Assembly: GCF_949292005.1 (NCBI RefSeq)
Contig: NZ_CASEXV010000090.1
Span: 10,281-74,280 of the forward strand
Direction of reading: 5' to 3'
DNA: 64,000 nucleotides
Origin: an uncultured Bifidobacterium sp.
GTDB taxonomy: Bacteria; Actinomycetota; Actinomycetes; Actinomycetales; Bifidobacteriaceae
Of this stretch, positions 35,740 to 45,120 are shown one piece after another. The position numbers were made by a program, and so were the translations under genes. The first letter of the stretch is position 1. The number at the start of each line of letters is the position of its first letter. A model generated the notes under the pieces. That model worked only from the letters and a program-made list of their open reading frames with translations, was not told the DNA's origin and searched no databases.

Positions 35740-36252
35740 TCACGCGTCGATGGAATCAAGATAATCTGCGACCATCCTCAGCATCTGCGCCGTGCTCAAG
35801 CCCAGAGCCTCGGAAATCGAGCTGAGCAGCTCGGAGCTCGCCTCCTTCTGACCCCTCTCCACTTCGGAGAGATAGCCAAGAGACACCCCGGCCTTCTCAC
35901 TCACCTCGCGAAGCGTTTTACGATCCCGCGTGCGAAGGTCGCGAAGAACATGGCCTATCGCCTCCCTCAGCGAGACGTCCCGAGAGCTCCCCTCGCTCTC
36001 CCGCCTCCTCGTGGTGGACCGGGCCGCGCGCTCATGTTCGGCATCCTCCTCCATCCACATCCGGCCGAGTGCCGCCTGACGGTCATCCTTGGCCTTCTTC
36101 GCCGCGCGGGCCATAACAACCTGCCTTTGCGCAAACATCACCGCCCTGCGCTGCGCGGGAGTGAGATCCCGCATCCTGGCAGCCGATGGCGCAGCGCCGA
36201 TTCTCACGACATCCTGATCACGACGCTCGTCCTCTCGTGTCATGGTTTCCAT
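35740..36252 (-). CDS. clgR: Clp gene regulator ClgR, XRE-type helix-turn-helix protein
   Basis: A 170-aa transcription factor. In other actinobacteria ClgR activates clpP/clpC and other stress genes and is itself degraded by Clp. Residues 1-90 are charged and helical. The DNA-binding domain (about 93-160) shows SLREAIGHVLRDLRTRDRKT, REVSEKAGVSLGYLSEVERG and KEASSELLSSISEALGLS, the typical ClgR sequence. ATG 36252 follows GGGG at six bases; ATGs at 36264 and 36243 are alternatives. A TATATG element (36293-36298) suggests its own promoter. Confidence 0.88.
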   Translation of the reverse strand: METMTREDERRDQDVVRIGAAPSAARMRDLTPAQRRAVMFAQRQVVMARAAKKAKDDRQAALGRMWMEEDAEHERAARSTTRRRESEGSSRDVSLREAIGHVLRDLRTRDRKTLREVSEKAGVSLGYLSEVERGQKEASSELLSSISEALGLSTAQMLRMVADYLDSIDA

Positions 36253-36318
36253 TGCGCACCCCATTTCTGCCGGTAACGTTCAGTACGTACGCCATATACA
36301 ACACGTCGAATCGTGGGA

Positions 36319-36924
36319 TTATTCCCAATCAGACGATGTGACATGGCTCACATAGCGCAAGGCGGCATCAACCGCATAACGGCGTATGCGCCCCCGGTCG
36401 CCATGGGCCGTGACCCGCATAACATGGACGCCGGCATCATCCGAAACACCGCTCATGCTTACGCCCACATACACAAGCCCCTCCGGCATTCCCCTGCCAT
36501 CGGGGCCGGGCCCGGCCACACCAGTCGTCGACAGCCCCAGAACCCTACCTCCGTACACGGGCTGATCGAACAGGCGCGCGACCGCGGAAGCCATCTGCGC
36601 GGCGACGGTCGGATCAACCGCTCCACGGTCGCGCAGAACGTCGCGATTCACGCCGAGAATCGACGCCTTCGCCCTGACGTCATACGTCACTGCGGAACCC
36701 AGGAACACCGTCGACGCTCCAGGAACCCTCACAAAGGCATCCGCGAGCAGCCCTCCGGTCAACGATTCGGACACCGCGATGCGGACACCGCGCATCCGGC
36801 ATTGAACCATCACCGAACGCGACAAGGCGTCGCATTCCCGATCGATATCGCCATCGGACATGCCGTCCAACCACGTGCCATCGTCATGCCAGTCGACGAC
36901 GCCATCGGACGGCGACGCCATCAT
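36319..36924 (-). CDS. cinA: CinA C-terminal domain protein (nicotinamide-nucleotide amidase type)
   Basis: A 201-aa single-domain protein of the CinA/PncC family, which deamidates NMN to nicotinic acid mononucleotide; this short form lacks the N-terminal MoCF-like domain. Seen: VRIAVSESLTGGLLADAF, SAVTYDVRAKASILGV and LSTTGVAGPGP, with the catalytic Ser in SESLTGG. Its ATG overlaps the pgsA stop (ATGA). The position among pgsA, clgR and recA is standard in actinobacteria; a link to NAD salvage would complement nadE at 1085. Confidence 0.9.
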   Translation of the reverse strand: MMASPSDGVVDWHDDGTWLDGMSDGDIDRECDALSRSVMVQCRMRGVRIAVSESLTGGLLADAFVRVPGASTVFLGSAVTYDVRAKASILGVNRDVLRDRGAVDPTVAAQMASAVARLFDQPVYGGRVLGLSTTGVAGPGPDGRGMPEGLVYVGVSMSGVSDDAGVHVMRVTAHGDRGRIRRYAVDAALRYVSHVTSSDWE

Positions 36925-37589
36925 TCGTCCGACCCATCCTCAGAACCACGGCTCATCCGCGACCGACGCGCCCGGACCACACCAAGGACATACAGCGCGC
37001 CCGAGTACAGGCACAGGATCAGAGACAGATACACAACCGTGTAAGCGGCGACGTAATACACGTCAAGCCACATGGGAGAGGACTGCCACGAGGGCGCCAA
37101 CGACCACGCGGGAAGCAGAATCAGGCCCAGACCCACGCATTGCGCGAGCGTTTTGTATTTGCCCGCAGAGGAGGCCGCGATAACGCGTCCGCCCGTATCA
37201 ATGACGAAGAACCTCATCACGGTGATGCCGATCTCCCGAACAAGCATGAGAACCGTGACCCACCAATATATCTCACCGAAAACGGAGGCCACCACCAAGG
37301 CCGAGCCAATCAACAGCTTGTCGGCTATGGGATCCAGCAGCTTCCCCAGTTCGGTCACCTGATTGTGGGATCGCGCCATCCAGCCATCAAGTTTGTCGGT
37401 GGACGCGGCGACGATGAAGAGGATCGCGGCCGCCCAGCGCAACCGGACATTCGACACGCCCCAAGGTCCCGCCATGACATCGATGACGATGAAAACAATC
37501 ACCAAAAGAATGCGTGTGTACGTCACCAGATTCGGCGGGCTGTTCCAACCGTCAAGAAGCCTTCGTTCCGTATCATGAGCTTTCCGCAT
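36921..37589 (-). CDS. pgsA: CDP-diacylglycerol-glycerol-3-phosphate 3-phosphatidyltransferase
   Basis: Makes phosphatidylglycerol phosphate from CDP-diacylglycerol in the membrane. 222 aa with four to six hydrophobic segments and the full CDP-alcohol motif D-X2-DG-X2-AR-X8-G-X3-D-X3-D in DKLDGWMARSHNQVTELGK and LLDPIADK. ATG 37589 follows AAGGTGGAG at good spacing; the longer frame is upstream sequence. It follows ftsK at 83 bases and overlaps cinA by four bases. Confidence 0.9.
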   Translation of the reverse strand: MRKAHDTERRLLDGWNSPPNLVTYTRILLVIVFIVIDVMAGPWGVSNVRLRWAAAILFIVAASTDKLDGWMARSHNQVTELGKLLDPIADKLLIGSALVVASVFGEIYWWVTVLMLVREIGITVMRFFVIDTGGRVIAASSAGKYKTLAQCVGLGLILLPAWSLAPSWQSSPMWLDVYYVAAYTVVYLSLILCLYSGALYVLGVVRARRSRMSRGSEDGSDE

Positions 37590-37672
37590 GGACTCCACCT
37601 TAGCCCCACCAACACCCACAACGTCGATACGCGCGAAACATCGTCCTGACAGGAATAGCCACCACTCCGGAC

Positions 37673-40465
37673 TCACCTATCCTCAGACGGGGATCCGGAT
37701 GGTTCGATGGCCGACGTCTCCCCGCGTATGAAGGCCAGAACCTGGGGAAGATCCTGCGGCTGCACAAGCACCTCGCGCGCCTTCGACCCCTCGGACGGAC
37801 CCACGACGCCACGAGATTCCAACAGATCCATAAGCCTTCCGGCTTTGGCGAATCCCACACGAAGCTTGCGCTGCAGCATCGACGTCGAACCAAACTGCGT
37901 CGTGACAACAAGCTCGGCAGCCTGAAGAAGAACATCCATATCGCCGCCTATGTCCTCCTCGGGCTCGGCGGCCTTCATATCCGACTCCTTGGCCATCTGC
38001 TCGATGTCCTCACGGTAGCGCGGCTTGCGTTGCGTGCGGACGAAGTCGACGGCCTTGCGGATCTCCGATTCGCTCACCCAGGACCCCTGCACACGAATCG
38101 GTTTGGCGGATCCCATGGGGAGAAACAACGCGTCACCCTGGCCGATAAGCGTCTCCGCGCCAACGGTGTCGAGAATGACTCGCGAATCCGTCGCCGACGA
38201 TGTGGCAAACGCCAAACGGGACGGAATGTTCGCCTTGATCAGTCCCGTTACCACATCGACGGAAGGCCGCTGCGTGGCCAGCACAAGATGGACGCCGGCC
38301 GCGCGGGCAAGCTGCGTGATTCTTTGGATGGAGCTCTCGACATCGTTCTTGGCGACCATCATCAGATCCGCCATCTCGTCGACCACCACCAGAAGATAGG
38401 GATAGGGCGCCACCTTTCTGTTGGATCCGGCTGGGGCATGGACCTTCCCGGCCCTGACGGCCGCGTTGAAATCCTTGACATGGCGGAATCCAAAGAACTG
38501 GAGGTCGTCATACCGCGCGTCCATCTCCTTGACGACCCACTCCAACGCCTGGGATGCCTTCTTCGGATCGGTGATTATCGGGGTGAGAAGATGCGGTATC
38601 CCGGCGTACGCGGACAACTCGACCCTTTTGGGATCAACCAGAATCAGGCGGACCTGCTCCGGATCCGCCCTCATGATGATCGACGTGAGCATCGAATTGA
38701 TGAAGCTGGATTTTCCCGAACCGGTTGCTCCTGCGACAAGCAGATGGGGCATCTTCGTCAGATCGGCGGTGACGACATGTCCCTCGACGTCCTTGCCCAC
38801 ACCCGCGAGCATCGGATTCGGATCCGACAACGCCTTGTCCGAGCGCAGAATATCCCCCAGATGGACGATCTCCCTATCGACGTTCGGGATCTCTATTCCT
38901 ATGGCCGATTTGCCCGGAATGGGCGACAGTATCCTCACATCGGAGCTGGCCACGGCGTATGCGATGTTCCGCTGGAGATTCGTCACCTTCTCGACTTTGA
39001 CTCCGGGGCCAAGCTCGACCTCGTACTGCGTCACCGACGGACCACGGAGAAAACCCACCACCCTGGCATCCACATTAAACTGCTGGAAGGTCGACGCCAA
39101 AGACCGGATCACCGCGTCATTCGCGGCAGTACGGGCCGCATGCGGCTTCCCATGCGTGAGCAGCTCAAGGTCGGGAAGATGATACGGGGCAACGACGCCA
39201 CCGGAAGAGACCGGGGATTCCTCGACATCCGTCCGTCCCTGCGTCTCGGAGCGACCCGACCGCGTGGCTCCCACCGGGATCGTCATCGCCCACGGATCAG
39301 CATCGTCGCCCCCACCACCGATGGAAGACTGTTCGACGCCCGCCGCACCCATCGCGACCGTCTCAGCAACGGAAGCGTCGACGGCATCGGGGGAACCAGC
39401 CGTCCCACCCAAGGGAACGGTATCATCGCCATGGCGAGAATCGGATCCATCCCAGGAATCCGTTCTGCCCGACGATGCGACGGAACGCCCCGTCGATGGC
39501 TGCCGCGCGTCGCCGTCACCATCCGTTCGAGATCCAGTCGCCGACACGAATGGGTCATCGCCCGCGTAACGGTCGAGATGCCCGTCGGGATCGTTTCGAT
39601 CCCTGTGAACCAGCCGAGACCACCACCCCCTCAATCCCGAGGGCCGACGGACTTCGTCGCCAACATCCTCATCCTCACCGCTGCCATCATGTGCGGGAAC
39701 ACCGGCCGCGACCGGTATGACATCATCGCCGACACGCATCTCATCGGGGAACTCCTCATCCTGATCCTTGTCGCCATCATGCGAACGTGACCTCAAACCC
39801 GACACACCATCGACAATGTCGCTGATGCTCCGTCCCAGAATCATGAGAACCGAGAACAGTCCGACGAGAACGAAAACGATGATCGCGAAGACATTCGACA
39901 GTCCCCACGCCAAAGGCGATCCCAACGCGAATCCCAACAGGCCACCGGCGCCCTGCACCGCGGACATGGAGAAGCCCTTGACATCCGCCAAAAGAACGAT
40001 GTCGATAATCGAGCAGACCGACCAAAGCAGGAGAAACCAGCCACTGATGACACGGGGATTCTCGGAGCTTTTTCCGGCATGACGCATAAGCCGGATGGCA
40101 AGTATGAGAAGAAGCACCGGAAGAACGACGCTCATAACCCCCAACACGCCCGATGCCATGGCATGAAGCACCCTGCCGAGAACGCCGTCGACCCTGAACC
40201 ATTCCGATGCGCAGAAAAGCACGGCGAGCACGAGAAGAAGAAGGCAAACTCCGTCACGACGGTACGCGGGATCATATTCGTCACCCACTCCGCTCACCGA
40301 ACGCACCAGTGTTCCCAAGGCCCTGGGCAACGCGAGAAGGACGCGATACCACATCGGCTCCTGAACGGATTCGTCGCGCGCATCGGAGGACGCGCCATCA
40401 CCGCGTCGGCCATGCGACCGCGCGGACGCGGAATTTTTCTTTGAGGAAGATGCCTGTCGTGCCAT
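37673..40465 (-). CDS. ftsK: DNA translocase FtsK/SpoIIIE
   Basis: Moves chromosomal DNA across the closing septum. 930 aa. About four membrane helices lie in residues 70-240, then a long acidic disordered linker (to about 440). The motor shows Walker A GATGSGKSSFINSML, Walker B LLVVVDEMADLMM and LATQRPSVDVVTGLIKANIP. The C-terminal gamma domain (about 855-920) shows LLQAAELVVTTQFGSTSMLQ and RVGFAKAGRLMDLLESRGV, which reads KOPS signals. The start ATG 40465 has no ribosome site but TAGAAT ends ten bases upstream, suggesting a very short leader. Confidence 0.93.
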   Translation of the reverse strand: MARQASSSKKNSASARSHGRRGDGASSDARDESVQEPMWYRVLLALPRALGTLVRSVSGVGDEYDPAYRRDGVCLLLLVLAVLFCASEWFRVDGVLGRVLHAMASGVLGVMSVVLPVLLLILAIRLMRHAGKSSENPRVISGWFLLLWSVCSIIDIVLLADVKGFSMSAVQGAGGLLGFALGSPLAWGLSNVFAIIVFVLVGLFSVLMILGRSISDIVDGVSGLRSRSHDGDKDQDEEFPDEMRVGDDVIPVAAGVPAHDGSGEDEDVGDEVRRPSGLRGWWSRLVHRDRNDPDGHLDRYAGDDPFVSATGSRTDGDGDARQPSTGRSVASSGRTDSWDGSDSRHGDDTVPLGGTAGSPDAVDASVAETVAMGAAGVEQSSIGGGGDDADPWAMTIPVGATRSGRSETQGRTDVEESPVSSGGVVAPYHLPDLELLTHGKPHAARTAANDAVIRSLASTFQQFNVDARVVGFLRGPSVTQYEVELGPGVKVEKVTNLQRNIAYAVASSDVRILSPIPGKSAIGIEIPNVDREIVHLGDILRSDKALSDPNPMLAGVGKDVEGHVVTADLTKMPHLLVAGATGSGKSSFINSMLTSIIMRADPEQVRLILVDPKRVELSAYAGIPHLLTPIITDPKKASQALEWVVKEMDARYDDLQFFGFRHVKDFNAAVRAGKVHAPAGSNRKVAPYPYLLVVVDEMADLMMVAKNDVESSIQRITQLARAAGVHLVLATQRPSVDVVTGLIKANIPSRLAFATSSATDSRVILDTVGAETLIGQGDALFLPMGSAKPIRVQGSWVSESEIRKAVDFVRTQRKPRYREDIEQMAKESDMKAAEPEEDIGGDMDVLLQAAELVVTTQFGSTSMLQRKLRVGFAKAGRLMDLLESRGVVGPSEGSKAREVLVQPQDLPQVLAFIRGETSAIEPSGSPSEDR

Positions 40466-40564
40466 AACACAATCGATTCTACGCAGAGGACCCGTCCGAA
40501 AACCACCGGAGTCCTTTCCCAAGACGCTCCGGATCACAATCCGCACGCTCCAGCGAAGCGGCGG

Positions 40565-41701
40565 TCACACGGAGACGTCGGTGTCGTCGGGCGACCGCGA
40601 CGTCGAAACCGTTCCCAGCGGATGGTGGGCGAACTCATCGGCACGCGCATCCGTCGCATCATAAGCACCGGAATCGGCACGGTCCACGATCGCCAAAGCA
40701 GTATCCAGACGTTCGGGATTCAACGCATCGATCCAATGGATCCGAGGATCCCTTCCGAACCAGCCCATCTGTTTGCGGGCAAGACGTCTTGTTCGGCGCG
40801 CGATGTCGTCGAACGCCTCATCGCAGGACCACAGACCGTCAAGATAATCAACGATCTGCTGGTAGCCCAAGGCGCGCGCCGCGGTTGGCCCCCAGTGCCG
40901 ACGGACATCACGAACCTCGTCGACCAATCCGTGGTCGCGCATCGACCGGGTCCGTTCGTCGATGCGCCGGTCCATCTCCGCACGGTCAAGATCCAACCCT
41001 ATCTGCACTGCGGGAACCGCATAACGATACCGGGGAAGGCTCGCCGAATACGGTCGTCCGGTGATGTCGATAACCTCCAACGCCCGAATGGTGCGTCGCA
41101 CATTCCTCGGATCCATATGGGACGCCGCCTGCGGATCACGCTCCTGCAACTCCCGGAAAAGCACCCCCGGCCCCTCCTCACGCGACCTGGCCTCAAGGCG
41201 CGTGCGGACGGCCGCATCCGTACCGGGGAAGGAGATGTCGTCAAGCGCCGCGCGAGCGTACAATCCCGATCCTCCGACGAGGATTGGCCTCACCCCCCTC
41301 GTGCGCAATCCACGAATGCATCCTCGAACCATGGTCTGAAACCTCGCCGCCGTCATAACCTCGTCCGGTTCGATGACACCGACCAGATGATGCGCGACGC
41401 GCGAGAGCTCCTCATCGGTCGGCTGCGCCGTTCCGATTCGCATCCCCCGATACATCTGATAAGCATCCGCGTTGACTATCTCCGCCTTCTGTCCCCGACC
41501 CCCCAGAGCTTCGGCGAGCGCGATGGCCAGCGATGTCTTCCCCGAAGCCGTCGGGCCAACGATAGACACCACCCTGCGCCCATCGGATTCCCTTTCGATA
41601 TTGGGTTCAGTCGCGGGACCTTCCGATTCCGCCAAGCCGGTGGAGAGACCCCTTCCGGCGGTATGGGTCCTCCCCCCACCATCGTCACACCCGGATGTCA
41701 T
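40565..41701 (-). CDS. miaA: tRNA dimethylallyltransferase
   Basis: Adds dimethylallyl to A37 of tRNAs reading U-starting codons. 378 aa. P-loop SIVGPTASGKTSLAIALAEALG near residue 45, then NADAYQMYRGMRIGTAQP and HLVGVIEP; the DIRRHWG-type helix and YQQIVDYLDG follow. The first 40 residues form a variable extension. I set ATG 41701, which follows GGGGACAG and overlaps the miaB stop by 17 bases. The protein begins well after the longest frame's start. It works with MiaB, encoded directly upstream. Confidence 0.92.
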   Translation of the reverse strand: MTSGCDDGGGRTHTAGRGLSTGLAESEGPATEPNIERESDGRRVVSIVGPTASGKTSLAIALAEALGGRGQKAEIVNADAYQMYRGMRIGTAQPTDEELSRVAHHLVGVIEPDEVMTAARFQTMVRGCIRGLRTRGVRPILVGGSGLYARAALDDISFPGTDAAVRTRLEARSREEGPGVLFRELQERDPQAASHMDPRNVRRTIRALEVIDITGRPYSASLPRYRYAVPAVQIGLDLDRAEMDRRIDERTRSMRDHGLVDEVRDVRRHWGPTAARALGYQQIVDYLDGLWSCDEAFDDIARRTRRLARKQMGWFGRDPRIHWIDALNPERLDTALAIVDRADSGAYDATDARADEFAHHPLGTVSTSRSPDDTDVSV

Positions 41702-43136
41702 AGGTCTGTCCCCGTTTCGGATCCGGATCTGCGATGAGATGATGAGCCCCGGCATGCGTGACCGTGGCCCGGACCACATCCCCCAGTCCCGGCGCGGCAT
41801 ATCCCTGCGGCACGCCGATATGGACAAGCTCCCCGGTTCTCTCGCGTCCCGTGGCCCGTCCAGTGGACCTGTCCTTCCGTCCCGAGTCCCCAGTGACAAG
41901 AACCTCCACATCCCGTCCGACAAAGCCGCGCATGAAGTCCTCCGTTATGGGAGCCTGGACCGCAAGCAGCCGTTCGAACCGATCACGGACCACATCATGT
42001 GGAACCTGCGGCATGGATGCCGCGGGAGTTCCTGGACGCGGCGAATATTCGAAGGTGTACGCCGACGCGAAGCGCGACTCGCGCACCACGTCCATCGTCG
42101 CCTGGAAATCCTCCTCGGTCTCGCCGGGAAATCCGACGATGACGTCCGTGGTTATCCGCGCATCCGGCATCGCATCTCGAACCTTGCGCAATATGTCGAG
42201 GAAACGTGAGCTGCGATACGACCGTCTCATGGAACGCAGCACCGCGTCCGACCCCGACTGCAGCGGCATATGAAGCTGATGCATGACGTTGGGTGTGGAC
42301 GCCATGGCTTCGATCACATCATCCGTGAACGCGGCGGGATGCGGGGACGTGAAACGGACACGGTCCAATCCCTTGATGTCTCCACAGGCCCGGAGAAGCT
42401 TGGAGAACGCATAGCGATCGCCCATCGCGTATCCGAAGGAGTTCACATTCTGCCCCAGAAGCGTGACCTCGCGGGCGCCCGAGTCCACGCACGCGCGAAT
42501 CTCGTCAAGGATGTCCCCGGGGCGCCGGTCCCTTTCCCTCCCCCTGGTCGTAGGAACGATGCAGAAGGTGCACGTGTTGTTGCACCCCATGGATATGGAC
42601 ACCCATGCGGACACCTTGGATCCCCTCGCCGCGGGAAGATCACTGGGGAAATACCTCACGCCCTCGGAGACGTCCACCTGGGCCACCCCCTCGGCCCTCG
42701 CCTGATCGAGAAGCCTCGGAAGCGAGCCGACATTGCGCGTTCCGAAGACGGCGTCGACCCAGGGGGCCCGCCGTGCGATGCGCTCCCTGTCGAGTTGCGC
42801 CATGCAGCCCCCGACCGCGATCTGCGTTCCCGGTCTGTTCCTTTTCAGCTCAGCCCACTGACCAATCATCCCGTACATATGGTCGGCAGCGTTCTCACGT
42901 ACTGCGCATGTGTTCAACACCACGACGTCGACCTCGCCATCATCAACCTGCCGGCGCGACGCCGCACGATAGCCCTGCTCCTCAAGCACTCCGGCGATGC
43001 GCTCGGAATCATGGACGTTCATCTGGCACCCGAGCGTGTGGACGTAATACACCCCCCGTCCGCATCGCGGAGCCGTCTCGCCTTCGGGGCGATCGCCCAC
43101 CTGTCTTTCGTCGCGCGTCATCATCGCTTCATCCAT
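41685..43136 (-). CDS. miaB: tRNA-2-methylthio-N6-dimethylallyladenosine synthase
   Basis: A radical-SAM methylthiotransferase that modifies the i6A37 base made by MiaA. 483 aa. The UPF0004 domain shows LGCQMNVHDSERIAGVLEEQ and VLNTCAVRENAADHMYG; the radical-SAM cluster motif is SMGCNNTCTFCIVPTTRGRE; the QLDRERIA and GFPGETEEDFQ stretches follow; a C-terminal TRAM domain (about 400-460) closes. ATG 43136 has no good ribosome site, but TAGAAT ends seven bases before it, compatible with leaderless initiation. ATG 43124 is the alternative. Confidence 0.94.
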   Translation of the reverse strand: MDEAMMTRDERQVGDRPEGETAPRCGRGVYYVHTLGCQMNVHDSERIAGVLEEQGYRAASRRQVDDGEVDVVVLNTCAVRENAADHMYGMIGQWAELKRNRPGTQIAVGGCMAQLDRERIARRAPWVDAVFGTRNVGSLPRLLDQARAEGVAQVDVSEGVRYFPSDLPAARGSKVSAWVSISMGCNNTCTFCIVPTTRGRERDRRPGDILDEIRACVDSGAREVTLLGQNVNSFGYAMGDRYAFSKLLRACGDIKGLDRVRFTSPHPAAFTDDVIEAMASTPNVMHQLHMPLQSGSDAVLRSMRRSYRSSRFLDILRKVRDAMPDARITTDVIVGFPGETEEDFQATMDVVRESRFASAYTFEYSPRPGTPAASMPQVPHDVVRDRFERLLAVQAPITEDFMRGFVGRDVEVLVTGDSGRKDRSTGRATGRERTGELVHIGVPQGYAAPGLGDVVRATVTHAGAHHLIADPDPKRGQTYDIRV

Positions 43137-43262
43137 ACGAGCGATTCTATCCGCGTGACACCCCGCGACGCCGCGGCGACTCCCCGGGGGAAGGCTTCCA
43201 ACCTCCTGAAGGTCACAAGGCTTCCCAACATTCGCACACAACCCCGCGTATCATGGGTTTCC

Positions 43263-44045
43263 GTGATACTTGACCGCCATGATCGCATCAATTCATCCGA
43301 GATGCAGGCCCGGCTGGAGTCCGCCGGGACTTCGGACCGACGCATACCCGTCGAACAGACGAGCGACTTCATCGACCTCATGCAGGTCTATGAGGGTGCG
43401 ATGTACGAGATCAGCACGAAGCTCGAGATTCTCGACGACGAGTTCCAGGTCCGCTTCTCGCATGATCCCATCCACCACATGGAACGTCGGCTTAAATCGG
43501 TCGGCTCGATCATCGGAAAGCTGGAGCGCAAGGGACTGCCCCTGAACACGCAATCCATCAAGGATCACCTGTTCGATGTTGCGGGAATCCGTGTGATATG
43601 CAACTACCGCGACGATGTCTACTCGGTGTCACGCTATCTTTCGGCCCAATCGGACATCCAGGTGCTTCGGGTCAAGGATTACATCCGCAATCCGAAGCAG
43701 AACGGATACCGGAGCCTGCATGTCATCTACGCGGTGCCCGTCTTCCTCTCAACAGGCGCCCATTACACGCCCGTCGAGGTGCAGTTCCGCACCATCGCCA
43801 TGGACTACTGGGCAAGCCTCGAGCACGCCCTGCGCTACAAATCCAACCTTCCCGATGCGAAGCTGTCCGAGCATTCCCAGACCCTGTTGGATTGCGCGCG
43901 CAGCCTTCAGAACGTCGAGGCTCAGATGCAGAGCATTCACCGCGACATCAACGGGGCCCCGCGCGGCGACGAGACTCCGCGTCCGGGTCTGGAGCCTGGA
44001 TCGCAGCAGGCCGGGGCATCTGAGGAGTCTCAGAAGTCGAAGTGA
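43263..44045 (+). CDS. Small alarmone synthetase, YjbM/RelQ-like GTP pyrophosphokinase
   Basis: A synthetase-only (p)ppGpp enzyme of 260 aa with no HD hydrolase domain. Core motifs: RRLKSVGSIIGKLERK, DVAGIRVICNYRDDVYS, DYIRNPKQNGYRSLHVIYA and VEVQFRTIAMDYWASLEHALRYK. The last 45 residues are a non-conserved polar tail. GTG 43263 is chosen because TATCAT ends eight bases before it with no ribosome site, fitting leaderless initiation; ATG 43302 is the alternative. It is divergent from miaB and overlaps the aldo-keto reductase tail-to-tail by 16 bases. Rel at 7742 is the other alarmone gene. Confidence 0.87.
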   Translation: MILDRHDRINSSEMQARLESAGTSDRRIPVEQTSDFIDLMQVYEGAMYEISTKLEILDDEFQVRFSHDPIHHMERRLKSVGSIIGKLERKGLPLNTQSIKDHLFDVAGIRVICNYRDDVYSVSRYLSAQSDIQVLRVKDYIRNPKQNGYRSLHVIYAVPVFLSTGAHYTPVEVQFRTIAMDYWASLEHALRYKSNLPDAKLSEHSQTLLDCARSLQNVEAQMQSIHRDINGAPRGDETPRPGLEPGSQQAGASEESQKSK

Positions 44046-44857
44046 TCGGGATCCGCTCCCACGCGAGTCCCCGTCTCCATGGAGTCGATCGCCGCCATGT
44101 CTTCTGATGACAATGCGAAATCGGCGACGTCGATGTTCTCCCGGATCCTTTCCGCATGGGTGGACTTCGGTATCACGATCACACCCCGCTGGATATGCCA
44201 CCGGATCACGATCTGCGCGGGGGACTTCCCATACTTCGCCGCCAGCGCGAGCAGATGGGGATCCGACAGCAGGGAGCCCCCCGTTCCTCCCAGAGGACTC
44301 CACGCCTCAACGTCGATATGCCGCGAACGGGCGAAAGAGATGGTTTCGTTGTTGGCGAACAAAGGGGATGATTCAATCTGATCCACGGCCGGAAGCACCG
44401 AGCTTATGGTCATCAGCTCCCTGAGATGGTGCGGCTGGAAATTGCTCACGCCGATGGCACGGATGCGGTGCTCCTCATAAAGCCCGGCCATCTCCTCCCA
44501 TGCACGCTGCCAATGATCCGCCGGCCAATGGATAAGGTACATGTCCACATAGTCGAGCCCCAGCCTGTCGAGGCTCTCGAGAAATGCCTCACGCGTCCGC
44601 TCCTGACGGATGTCCTCGTTCCACAGTTTCGTCGTCACGAACACGTCACGACGGGCGACGCCCGATTGCCGCAGTCCCTCCCCAACGGAGGACTCGTTCC
44701 CATAGATCCTGGCCGTGTCGATATGCCGATACCCGACGGACAGAGCCTCACGGACCGCGTTCACCGTCGTCTCCCCGTCCGGATTCTGGAAGACCCCCAA
44801 TCCGACTTGAGGTATGGACACCCCGTTGTTCAAGACAATTCGTGATTCGTTGATCAT
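44030..44857 (-). CDS. Aldo-keto reductase
   Basis: A 275-aa NADPH-dependent oxidoreductase of the diketogluconate-reductase type. The barrel motifs are VGYRHIDTARIYGNESSVG (catalytic Tyr in YGNE), VTTKLW, YLIHWPA with the catalytic His, VSNFQPHHL and the NADPH-site residues in VIPKSTHAERIRENID. The substrate is unknown; close relatives reduce 2,5-diketo-D-gluconate, methylglyoxal or other carbonyls. ATG 44857 follows AAGGAAAAAC. Its 3' end overlaps the convergent synthetase gene by 16 bases. Confidence 0.9.
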   Translation of the reverse strand: MINESRIVLNNGVSIPQVGLGVFQNPDGETTVNAVREALSVGYRHIDTARIYGNESSVGEGLRQSGVARRDVFVTTKLWNEDIRQERTREAFLESLDRLGLDYVDMYLIHWPADHWQRAWEEMAGLYEEHRIRAIGVSNFQPHHLRELMTISSVLPAVDQIESSPLFANNETISFARSRHIDVEAWSPLGGTGGSLLSDPHLLALAAKYGKSPAQIVIRWHIQRGVIVIPKSTHAERIRENIDVADFALSSEDMAAIDSMETGTRVGADPDHFDF

Positions 44858-45016
44858 GTTTTTCCTTTCAACAGGGACGTCCGCATTCAATGCTGGCGAG
44901 AACGGGGGCGCATGCATCCGCGCTCCGTCTCTTCATTCCATATTGCATGTTGACGGCATTCACCCATGTTGCGCGGAGGGCGGAACAACATCCAGCCAAC
45001 TTACAGAGGGTCTTAC

Positions 45017-45022
45017 TAGAAT
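45017..45022 (+). promoter_or_regulatory. -10 element of the Bax-inhibitor-like gene
   Basis: TAGAAT, giving a leader of about 92 bases to ATG 45121. No clear -35. Confidence 0.4.
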
Positions 45023-45120
45023 GACGGTGATTGTGAGACTTGGGAGAGAAACGGCATGCGCGGCGAGTGCCCCGCACGCCAGCACCTCCCCGACACAGAC
45101 GCAACCACGAAGGAGCAGAG

